Shown piece by piece: positions 55,176 to 64,000 of a stretch of DNA of 64,000 nt (positions are counted from its first letter, which is position 1; the number at the start of each line of letters is the position of its first letter). The position numbers were made by a program, and so were the translations under genes. Origin of the DNA: Lineus longissimus. Its lineage: Eukaryota > Nemertea > Pilidiophora > Heteronemertea > Lineidae. Below the pieces are notes generated by a model, which was given only the letters and a program-made list of their open reading frames with translations, was not told the DNA's origin and searched no databases. The stretch spans positions 17,176,501 to 17,240,500 of the forward strand of contig NC_088311.1 of assembly GCF_910592395.1 (NCBI RefSeq), in the 5' to 3' direction.

Positions 55176-58100
55176 GAAAAAGATGTTGTTGGGGATCGAC
55201 CTCCCGATGTAGTTTCAGAAGATGACAGCACTGACAAGGACGTCAAGGTAGGAAATTTGTTTTTATCATGGGTGATTTCATGTCATCATGTCTTGCCCGG
55301 CATATATATGTAAACTGCCAGGCGAAGACAACAGTCAGTTATGTTGCAAGCTGCATATTGACCATTGAGAAGCAACGCCTTCCGAGATGATAAGAAATGT
55401 GCTTGTCTTGCATTTCAGCTTACCAGTAGGACCACGTACCAGTCTGTTGTCACCAATACAGCTCAATCTTCCACAGCCAAGAAGCCTCAGGTAGGACGAT
55501 TTGAATTGTAGTTGACCGCAGATGTAAAGTCTGTTAAGTGATTTAAGAAATACGTTCAATCTCCATTCAATGTCACTGTACTGCAGACCTGACTAGACCT
55601 CTCACTCAAAAGTAAACCTGGCTGAAAAGTCTTCAGCCTACTACCAACCAAAACGTGCCACTTGATTGTCACAGTCAGTCACACATGGATACTTTTATAT
55701 CATGTTAATTTTTCAAGCCATCCAGACTTGAGGCTGTTGACGATGATGTCTACGAGATGCTAGTTAGACGCCTCGAAGGGAAAAGCCTCTGTTGAGATTC
55801 TCGCAACCATATCTTCCAAAGAGCCTGTAACAAGGTTTATGAGCTCACCAGAAAGAATAATTACCAAGTTTGTTTGGTTGACTGTTACCTCGGGGGTGGA
55901 GCGACAAAGATAGTCATTAATGCTGATACGAGACGTGTAGTTCCTCGCCGTAGTGAGCTTCCCTCCATCGTCCTCTACTACTACATGGAGAGTGGCGGGT
56001 CAGGAGCTGCAAAGTTGGCACCCTTAATTCATGATTCCTTCCATGGAATCTCGAAGGGGTTTATACAGAACTGACTCAATGCCAGGGGATACCAGATGGC
56101 CAAAACCCCGGCTTTTACTAACTTGGAGCCACTTAAACCAATCCGGGCAACGCGAATCCTCCAGATCCAGCAGATCGACCTCACCAATATGCCAAAGCTG
56201 GAGAAAGATGGCCGCACTTATTTGTATGTGTTGAGCATTTTGGATGTTTTTAGCAGGTAAGTTTAATGAATATCAGTTATTTTCATTTGTTGAGAGCATG
56301 TTGTTTCGACGACTGCTCAAACAATAAGTTAAATTTTTGGTCTTCATTCAACCCCCATAGCCTTATATTTGAAATTAAAACCCCTTTAGTTATGTAATAT
56401 GTGACATTTTACTTGTCATTACAATTGTTGTCCTGATATGTTTTTGAAAAATAATAACCATATTTTACCATGCTGGGTGGTTCACTCGCATCCAAATTGG
56501 TATTGATAATGAAAGCATGACAACCACCATACTCTAAATGATAATACAAAACCTGGAAAACAATGTGACAAATGCAGATTTTTTGGCCTCATATTGAAAG
56601 TAAGCCCAAAAGTGCTTCGTCTCAGAAAATAAAATTCTTTGCAAGGTCACTATCCAGGGCCAGTTTCAACTCTTGTCTCTAGGAGAAATTTAATTTGTGC
56701 GCTGTCAGACCATGTTTTGGCACACTAGTGTTTGAAGTTGCGCATGATGTCGACTGACACTTGGAACGATGTCATTTGACACTTGTCATTGGAACACATT
56801 TTCAATAATGAAAAAGCCACCTGGGATCGGAATCTAATTCCGAAAAATCATTGCGATAATGTGAATGCCAGTGGTGACCATTAAAATACAACACACAATC
56901 TAAAGATCATGCAGGCTTATGTAACTGATTTTCTCACTTCTTAGGTATCTCTGGTTGGTGCCAATGCACAACACGACTGCTGGCTTAGTGAAAGAAGGCC
57001 TGGACCGTATCCACAGACAGTATGGGATATGTGAAACAGCCCAAACAGACCAGGGTGGGGAGTTCAAGGGAATATTGAATTCCTATTATGATGAGAAAGG
57101 GATTGAGGTTCGCCGGTCCTCTGCTTATCATCCCAGATCCCAAGGAAAGGTAATCTTAAATTTGGGTAAACAACAATGTGCTATTCTGCATGAAATATTA
57201 TTAATATTTTGGCTGTGAAAATAATCTTTGGCTTGAGTGTAAGTTTTCAGCCATATTTTCCGCAGTGACCATCGATATCAAATCTGGTACACATGTATTC
57301 TATGTCAGGTAATAAGCACTGCTTGTGAGTTAGTACCTTGAAGAAGAATCAAAGATTGTCCCCCTGATTTGTCACCTGGCTTCTGATCAAAATAGTACTC
57401 CAATAAAAAAGCTGTGATGTATAAATGTATGCTTTCAGGATGAAAGATCTCATGGGACGTGGAAAAGTATACTATGCTTCAAGAAGTTTGAAAGATTGGA
57501 TAGTGGTGACTGGATGGATAAGTTGCGAGATTCTCTGAATAAACATAACCAGAGAGTGCATCGATCTTTTGGTACGTGGATTTTGCGCCGTTTGGGTATA
57601 TTTATGTTTGAAGGGAAAAGAAATGCATGTTATTTTTCATTACCATTGGGCAACATCAGAAATAACTCTCGCTCAAGTTAAGCTAATAATCCGATTACAA
57701 ATTTGACAATGGGGGCGAAATCAGAAATCATCAAAGATTGTGATACGACATAATTGTCAAGGCTAAACAGGTCAGTTGCCCCTCTTCACTTAACTATGGC
57801 ACGTTTTCAAAACCAGAATGGCTAGGGGATGACTTCCCTTTAATATTTTACGCATAGGTCGTCTAGCTAAGGATGTGTAGAGAATTGTAATGGTTGGATC
57901 AAAAGTTTTGGGTTCAGTTCGAGAAGACACCCAACCTTCCCCTAAAATAAAGTACACGCATCAGCAGTAGCCCCCCCCCCCACCCCCACCACCACCCATA
58001 GATTTCAAACATGGCATAAATCTTCATGGGGTCACAGCGTGTAACCAGTGCACTACATTTTTTGTAGTGAAATTTTTGGTCCATAAACCTGTTTTTTTCC

Positions 58101-58338
58101 GATAGATGCACAAGCCGAAGTACTGACAATACATAACCATGCTCCTGGTTGGAGGTGACTGGGTACGGTCTGTTCCTGGTTAGAAAGCTTGCAAGTGTAT
58201 CTAACTCTAAGAAATTTTTATGTCAATGTTTTAGGTGACAAGCTGAGCCCACACAATGTGTTCTTTGGGATACGGAACAAGAATCTTATTGTCCCAGATT
58301 CTTCTGAAGACGAAGATGAAGTAACACAAGAAATGCAA
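55176..58338 (+). pseudogene. Multi-exon integrase-core (rve) gene, Ginger-like or host-like, with two stops
   Basis: Recognisable exons: 55176-55247, 55419-55490, 55718-56256, 56945-57149, 57439-57571 and 58235-58338, with GT-AG borders. The protein shows LTNMPKLEKDGRTYLYVLSI, LDVFSR, then YLWLVPMHNTT, ICETAQTDQGGEFKGILNSY and AYHPRSQGK, the D-D-E integrase core of Ty3-type retroelements and of Ginger DNA transposons. Dense introns argue against a plain retroelement and for a Ginger-like or domesticated gene. TGA at about 55793 and TGA at 56072 (after FIQN) break the frame in the region where the zinc-binding domain should be, so this copy is inactive. The last exon ends acidic (SSEDEDEVTQ). 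Confidence 0.6.
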
Positions 58339-58378
58339 GTAAGTGTCCGGAAGTGAGTGCTGATCTAAGGAAAAAATT

Positions 58379-58440
58379 AACAAGAGGCCCAAGGGCCTGG
58401 CGCTCAGCTGGATGACCTAATAACATAGGACTGAGGGTGT
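58379..58440 (+). mobile_element. Fragment of a Helentron-like 5' end
   Basis: AACAAGAGGCCCAAGGGCCT, then GGCGCTCAGCTGG, contains the palindrome AGGCCC-AA-GGGCCT followed by a GCTCA word. This is the same layout as the left ends of the two Helentron-like copies (GGCC-AG-GGCC ... GCTCACC). Only the terminus is present. Confidence 0.4.
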
Positions 58441-58744
58441 AAAGTAGTAAATATCAGCTTTATACTACTGTTTGAAGGTCAAGAGAACACGTTATACTAC
58501 TAAGATTTCCAATGAAGAGCTGCCAGCTGGATGAAATATGATTGAACTTATCAGCCATGGTATGTAAATATTACAGGAGGCAACGGAAGATATCCCTAGT
58601 TCAGTATGTTGTATCGGTAGCTTTACAGAAAAGAAGTGTCAGAGAGGATGAGACTTCTCCATGGACAACTGTGGTATGTCCAGGCTTGGTTGTACAGCAC
58701 AAGGATACAAAATGCTGTCTGTAATTGAGAGGTATCCTGATTTA

Positions 58745-58800
58745 ACAGAGGTCAAAATAAATAGAAATGACCAGTTTGGGACTAACACCACTGTCTTTTT
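58745..58800 (+). repeat. Dispersed repeat shared with 47330-47400
   Basis: CAGAGGTCAAAATAAATAGA, then AATGACCAGTTTGGGAC, corresponds to the copy in the DUF7869-like gene intron, in the same orientation. A T run and AGGTAGAG follow. It may be the 3' part of an old SINE-like family. Confidence 0.45.
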
Positions 58801-59106
58801 TTTGATAAGGTAGAGATAACAGGAGTCAACAAAATTAATTTTATTGAGAGAAATTGACCTGTCCTGCAGGTGATTGGAATTTAAAATACAAAGGGTCGTT
58901 TTCATATTTGAAAATCCCTTCATAATCAAGGGCTACCTCTGACTAAAACAGCATCCATAAACAATAGACCACCAATTTGACCCCAGCTCCTAACTGCGGG
59001 AAAACCCAAGTCCAGCAACCAAAAGTACCAAAAATACATTTTTGTTTACATCTTTGATATCACAGCGAGAGAACAGAAACGGGAAGCAAACTTCGATAGG
59101 GAGGCA

Positions 59107-59916
59107 GTGTGTGTCGAAAGTGAAATACAATCGAGCGAGACGGAGACGTGTACTGAGAATCCCAAAGCAAATGGCGCATACAGTTCTTATATGCCACCGC
59201 AGTGCAGTATGTCATTGGTTAATGCGCGAGCTAGTATCGGTAGCAGGGGTCACCGTGGTCGTCGGGGAGGCAGTCGTGGCTGGCCTCACATCATGTATCC
59301 GTCCGGAACGAGGATGGAGACAAAAGAGCTGCCTGTAGGAAAGTCATACGCCAAGGCCGCATCAACCTTGATTGTCGTCTTTCCCACGGAAAGACTCGGA
59401 CGGCAAGGTCTATCGCAGGACTCCCGGTCCGGCGGCGTATCCGCACCTATTCACAAAAATGTGCTGCGTCTTAGGGGATGCAGTAAATCAGAAAATCAGT
59501 ACAGGAGCTCTGACGGTGACAGTGATGTCTTCGAAAAGGGCAGATATGAAGTGCAGCGAGAAAAGAAACGTGAAATGAATAGGCGATGCGCAATCGTTGG
59601 GAAAGCTAAGTGCAGTGGTAAACTTATAGCAGGTCCGGAGCCTGCCAGGGATGTGTTTGTGTACCGATTGAGAAAAGGCACAGTTGAGTCTGATCTCGAG
59701 GAATATGTCAAAGAACAGGACATAAATGTGCGTGCTGTTAAACGTTTATCACACCCAGATTCAGCATACTGTTCATTTAGGATAACTGTCGGGAAAACAG
59801 ACTACCCGAAACTCATGAGTGAGGACATGTGGCCGGAGGGCGTCACGGTCCGCAAGTATGTCGTTCCGTCTAAAAGTCGCGAACAAAACGGACAGCAAGG
59901 TGTTGATGATAAGTAG
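59107..59916 (+). CDS. Non-LTR retrotransposon ORF1 (269 residues)
   Basis: ATG 59107 to TAG 59916 without interruption. The N-terminal part has an RG-rich patch (RGHRGRRGGSRG, ~50-60), typical of RNA binding. The C-terminal ~75 residues (DVFVYRLRKGTVESDLEEYV ... ending EGVTVRKYVVPSK) form a compact alpha/beta domain found at the end of ORF1 or gag-like proteins of many invertebrate LINEs. ORF1 proteins coat LINE RNA and aid target-primed reverse transcription. Its stop overlaps the ORF2 start (ATGATAAGTAG, 59906-59916). ATG 59107 is the first of the frame, though the true start could be upstream. Confidence 0.65.
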   Translation: MCVESEIQSSETETCTENPKANGAYSSYMPPQCSMSLVNARASIGSRGHRGRRGGSRGWPHIMYPSGTRMETKELPVGKSYAKAASTLIVVFPTERLGRQGLSQDSRSGGVSAPIHKNVLRLRGCSKSENQYRSSDGDSDVFEKGRYEVQREKKREMNRRCAIVGKAKCSGKLIAGPEPARDVFVYRLRKGTVESDLEEYVKEQDINVRAVKRLSHPDSAYCSFRITVGKTDYPKLMSEDMWPEGVTVRKYVVPSKSREQNGQQGVDDK

Positions 59917-62479
59917 GTCCCTAATTCTTTTACTGACAATAACTCTGGCTACACTTGTGAACACTTTGAAATGCACTACTTACAACAGTAATGGTACTGG
60001 GCCTGGTAGACATGAATATTTAAGAGACCTTAGTAAGGATGCGGATTTCCTCTTCATACAGGAACATTGGTTGTATAATGAGCAACTTAAGAAACTTGGT
60101 AGTGAAATTGGGAGTACCATTAATATTCATGGTGTCACTGGTATGGCAAGTGAATCTTTGTTGGTGGGCAGGCCACACGGTGGCGCTGCAATTGCGTGGA
60201 ACGCTCATAGTGATGCATGTGTTAAACCAATTCAATGGGAATCAAAGAGGGTATGCGCTGTGCAGGTTGATAGCCCTGGTTTACAAAATGAAATGTTGTT
60301 GATAAATGTGTACATGCCTACTGATGGGCAAGATATTGAAATTTTTAATGGTGTCCTGCAAGAGATCTCTGCAATTATAGAAATGTCAAATGTTAATGAT
60401 GTTATTATTGGAGGGGATTGGAATACCGACTTCAGCAGGGCCGGGTCAGATAATACTAGGGCGTTGTTGAACTTTTTGGAGAGGGAGAGTCTGTTCTGTG
60501 GAAGAACGCATGCCGTATGTAATGTAGAATATACATTTGAGAGTAAGATCACAGGCGCAAGATCCCTTTTGGATCATTTTATAATCTCAGAAAATGTTTT
60601 TAATAGGATCGAGCAGTACACTGCTCTGCATAGGGCTGACAACCCCTCAGATCACTCCAGCCTTTCTATGGTATTGAGTACTGATGTTCAGGTCTTTGGA
60701 TATGAAAATAAGGATGTGAGAAATGAGTCTAGGCAAATACTAGACTGGGATAAAGCAGGACCTGAGGACATTATGAGATACAAAGAGGCTTTAGATGAAA
60801 ACCTGAGAGTTATTGCTATCCCGGATGACCTGACACGCTGCGGCGATCCATTCTGTGTCATGCACAATGAGGTAATTGATCGGCTTCATGAGGAGATCAC
60901 TGCGGCGTGCATTTCGGCTGGGGAGGAATCTATACCTCTAAAACATGTGAAAAGTGGGGTACGTGAGGACCAGGGCAGAGCCGGGTGGACCGATGAGGTG
61001 AAAGAGTATAGGCAATGAGCTATGTTCTGGCATAATCTCTGGAAGGAGAATGGTAGGCCGCGGCTGGGGGTGATCGCTGACATAAGGCGCCATACAAGGG
61101 CCTTGTATCATCTATCAGTTAAACGAAACAAGACAAATCATGATAGGGTTGCAGCTAATAAGTTAGCCGAGTCACTCGGAAATAATGATAAAAATGAGTT
61201 TTGGAAGAATGTGAAGAAGGTTAAGGGAACAAGAGCTATGCAACCAAATAGCATGGACGGAGTTAGTGGCATGGACGCTACATGTAATCTCTTTGGTGAA
61301 AAATTCAAACGTTTGTATAACTCGGTGTCGTACAATGTAAATGAGATGAATGACTTGAAGAGGGATCTGGATTTAGGAATCGCCAGTGGTTGTCGGGATG
61401 GTAATTGTGATGCCAGTCATGGTATTTCATTCCAAGAGGTAGTTGGTGGGATCAGGCGATTAAAGCGCGGAAAGACGGATAGTAATCCTAAAATAATGTC
61501 AGATCTTTTTATCAATGGGAGTCAAAGGTTGAATGTGTATTTGTCACTTTTATTGAGTTCCATGATGAGTCATGGTTATTGTCCCCGTGGTTTCGTTCAA
61601 ACCAGAGTTATTACAATTCCGAAGAACAGCAGAAAGTCTTTGAATGTCTCAGATAATTATCGTGGTATCTCTTTAAGTAGCATCATCGGAAAAATTATGG
61701 ACAACATTTTCTTAAAAAAGTATGAGAAGGTTTTACAGACCTCGGATGCTCAATTTGGTTTTAAGACTGGTGTTTCTACGGCGCCGTGCAGTTCAATTGT
61801 AAATGAGGTCATTAATCATTATAAAAGCTGTAACACAGCAGTATATTGTGTCATGCTGGACGCTAGCCGGGCTTTTGATTGCGTGCATTCTGTAAAGTTA
61901 TTCCGTCTTTTGACTAAAAAAGGGTTGTGCCCGTTTGCGGCAAGGTTTCTTGCATCTTTTTACACCCAACAACGGGTGAGAGTTCAATGGGGGGAATGTG
62001 TCTCAGCAGAATTTGCTGTCTCTAATGGTGTGAAACAAGGTGGTGTATTGTCTCCTGTACTCTTTGGTATTTACATAGATGAGCTAGTGGCGAATTTAAA
62101 GAAGGCTGGTTTTGGGTGCCATGTTGGTAACCTCTTTTGTGGGGTCTTTGCCTTCGCAGACGACCTAATCATGCTTGCACCCTCATTACGTGGGTTGAAG
62201 AAAATGTTGAGTACAGCAAGTTGTTTTTCAATTGACTTTAATATTTCGTTCAATGCATCAAAAAGTAGATTTTTAGTTTTTGGGTTAGATGATCCACCAA
62301 GGGCATTGTTTTTTGAGGGCACACAGATACTCATATCTATGGAGGAAGAACACCTCGGTATTATTTTGGGTCCTCGTGTTGATCGGAGAAGAGTAGAGCT
62401 TTTAATAAATGACTTGTACAAAAGAACTAACATGTTAATGGCACAGTTCAGATTTGCCCATAGTAGGATCAAAATATGA
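59906..62479 (+). pseudogene. Non-LTR retrotransposon ORF2: AP endonuclease and reverse transcriptase, 3'-truncated
   Basis: Starts at ATG 59906, overlapping ORF1. Endonuclease: CTTYNSNG, LFIQEHWL (Glu), GGDWNTD and PSDHSSL (catalytic Asp-His). Reverse transcriptase: SDNYRGISLSSIIGKI, VMLDASRAFD (Asp), GVKQGGVLSPVLF and the catalytic FAFADDLIML. This endonuclease-RT layout suits the CR1/L2/jockey group. One in-frame TGA at 61016 separates endonuclease and RT; next codons continue in frame (MFWHNLWKENGRPR). The frame ends at TGA 62479 soon after LMAQFRFAHSRIK, where homologues would continue, so the 3' end was lost by truncation or by a later insertion. No 3' tail or target duplication is seen. 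Confidence 0.85.
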
Positions 62480-63389
62480 AATAAACAGGCCAACCCCAAA
62501 AAAATTGCAAGAAAACGTTTTATGGTCTTATTCTGTAGATATTAGTCCAGAGAACAACATACCAAAAGTTGGCAGAAATTGAGCCTCCGCAAAGGGTCTA
62601 AATATGATGTCAAAAAAAGATGGCTGCCATCGCTAAAAAGTCCCATAAATCTTGCTCATATCCTAATAATATTGCTATTTTAACCAGTTAATGTGTGAAA
62701 CATTACTCTTATAACCATTATCTTAGTCAATTTATTATTCTGTAATGTTCCATATAGCGCCATGACGTCATAACATGACGTCCTGACGTCACCAATGACG
62801 TCATGTCGGAAACTCATATTTATCATTTTATCATGTTTTTGTGGCAGTTTAAGATATGTACTATATTAGTATTCAATTTTGTAGACAACCCCAGTCAAAC
62901 CCCCAGTAAAACAGAGGGTACTTGAAAAACTGATTGCCCTTGGTGCGACAGCCCATAGTGCTGCCATCTCCAACAAACATTCTCATCTCCAGATTAGACA
63001 GAATAAGACAACAGCTTTCAATGTGATTCAGATTTTTCAAAATTTTACCTAATCACAGTGTGTCATTGTGATTCAGAAAAGAACAAAATGTTTATAGACT
63101 AAGATACACCTTACAGGTAAGATAAAACAATTTTTATATGGTGATTTTCTTCTATATGCCTTGGCCCTTGATTTAAAACAATGCATGCTGAGCCCATGTG
63201 CGTTTATGTACATGTATGTGTACCTAATGTGAGTGTACTGTAGCCCATATAGACCTCATTGCCAGGTGAAGGCTGACTCATACCCAGAGCTGGTCTTAAT
63301 TGTTTGTTTAACGGATTAACTTTTCACAACTGATTGTATATACAACAATTGAGAATTCCAGTCAAACCAAAGCTCATTCTGTCTTTCAG
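62480..63389. other. Intergenic stretch with CRE cluster, upstream of a TE-like gene
   Basis: No convincing gene. Contains the CRE-like cluster described separately, and a possible short upstream exon near 62890-63050 of the gene that starts at 63390. The abrupt change from LINE sequence near 62480 suggests another element's boundary there. Confidence 0.35.
62763..62803. promoter_or_regulatory. Cluster of CRE-type sites
   Basis: TGACGTCA occurs exactly at 62763-62770, 62784-62791 and 62796-62803, with TGACGTCC at 62776. Four palindromic CREB/ATF-type sites in 41 bp cannot be chance. They lie about 600 bp upstream of the zinc-finger TE-like gene on plus and may be its enhancer or promoter, or an element's subterminal transposase-binding array. 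Confidence 0.6.
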
Positions 63390-64000
63390 GCCCTGAAGAT
63401 GAATGAGATATGTGTTTTATGCAAGAAGGAGATATCACCAGAAACTAAGGACAAAGTTACAATTACTGAAAAAGGAGCAATCGGCATCAACAAGGCAAGT
63501 GACAAAAGAGGTGACAGCATCAAAGTATTCGCCAAAACAAAGGTACACTCGTCATGTCGAATGAATTACATCAACGACAAGGACATTAAGAAACATAATA
63601 CTGCAAAGTTGAATCCCCTTCCAGCTGTGAAAAGAAGTGCACGTGTCTCGACTGGACCTTATAAGAGCAAAACGGACTGCTTATTCTGTGGAAACAAAGT
63701 TGTGACGATCAAGAGGAGCCCTGATTATGATGACTATAGCGCTGTTAGCACAGACAACTTTGCCGACAAGATACTTGAAATTTGTAAATCCAGAAATGAT
63801 GATTGGGCATTTACAGTTCGAGGACGTGCTGAGTACTTCCATGGAAACCTTCATGCAGCGGACTGTTTGTATCACAAGTCATGTGATGTAAACTTTCGCA
63901 CATTTCGTGATATTCCCACACAGCATAGATTAGGATCCGTAGGCAATAAGAGAAGAAAAGTTGGGCGGCCAGCCAACGATGACCAAGACGAAGCTTTCCG
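63390..64000 (+). CDS. Zinc-finger TE-like protein, 5' part, runs off the window
   Basis: After a TCTTTCAG acceptor (ending 63389) the frame is open to the window end (about 200 residues). ATG at 63399 is the likely start. Two Cys/His modules are visible: CVLCKKEI with VHSSC about 45 residues on, and CLFCGNKV with LHAADCLYHKSC, in the style of treble-clef zinc fingers. The stretch between has ILEICKSRNDDWAFTVRGR, and a basic segment GNKRRKVGRP follows. I associate this architecture with large multicopy families in invertebrate genomes, probably TE-encoded, but cannot name the enzyme expected downstream. Confidence 0.55.

Overview
The window looks like nuclear DNA of an animal, most likely a marine invertebrate (echinoderm, hemichordate, lancelet or lophotrochozoan; I cannot separate these). 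Genes are split by GT-AG introns, the DNA is AT-leaning with many poly(G)/(C) runs, and the octamers TACATGTA and TAGGCCTA recur far above chance. There are no bacterial-style operons. I find no conventional single-copy host gene with certainty: nearly every coding stretch belongs to, or resembles, a transposable element (TE), often one nested in another.

Layout. 0.9-1.4 kb: LTR-like block. 1.7-6.0 kb: candidate TIR-bounded DNA element carrying a split SAM-domain gene and a C2H2 zinc-finger gene. 6.1-12.5 kb: two decayed copies of a tyrosine-recombinase (YR) retroelement (gag with zinc knuckle, RNase-H-like region, recombinase), separated by a striking array of short palindromes; the second is split by a Helentron-like non-autonomous element. 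13.3-17.3 kb (minus): a 9-exon gene, fully in frame, with a ParB-like domain. 17.9-24.5 kb: decayed PIF/Harbinger element (Myb-like gene on plus, transposase on minus), its transposase cut by a hAT-like insertion. 24.5-26 kb: 444-bp MITE, Tc1 transposase fragment, TA-flanked MITE. 27-28.7 kb: minisatellite and a second Helentron-like copy with a long (GAC)n run. 29.8-33.6 kb: multi-exon DDE-like transposase of a family I cannot name. 34.2-39.3 kb: a structurally complete PIF/Harbinger element with both genes open and convergent. 40.6-47.8 kb: two divergent genes, the plus one an intact 8-exon DUF7869-like transposase gene, with a PHD-finger TE bounded by minisatellite TIRs sitting between their starts. 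47.8-51.1 kb: 5'-truncated BEL/Pao pol, then a probable LTR. 51.9-52.6 kb: deubiquitinase (USP) fragment with an in-frame stop. 53.7 kb: Harbinger remnant. 55.2-58.3 kb: multi-exon integrase gene with two stops. 59.1-62.5 kb: non-LTR retrotransposon with overlapping ORF1/ORF2. 63.4 kb to the end: start of another zinc-finger TE-like gene.

How the parts work together. The Myb-like protein and DDE transposase of each Harbinger element act as a pair; gag/RNase H/recombinase and ORF1/ORF2 are the corresponding sets for the YR and LINE elements. Short elements (MITEs, SINEs, Helentron-like) depend on proteins supplied elsewhere. The nesting order gives a relative chronology of insertion. Loci that remain open throughout (ParB-like gene, DUF7869-like gene, Harbinger element 2) are the best candidates for recent activity or selection. 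Gene identities rest on motifs read by eye; no database was searched.
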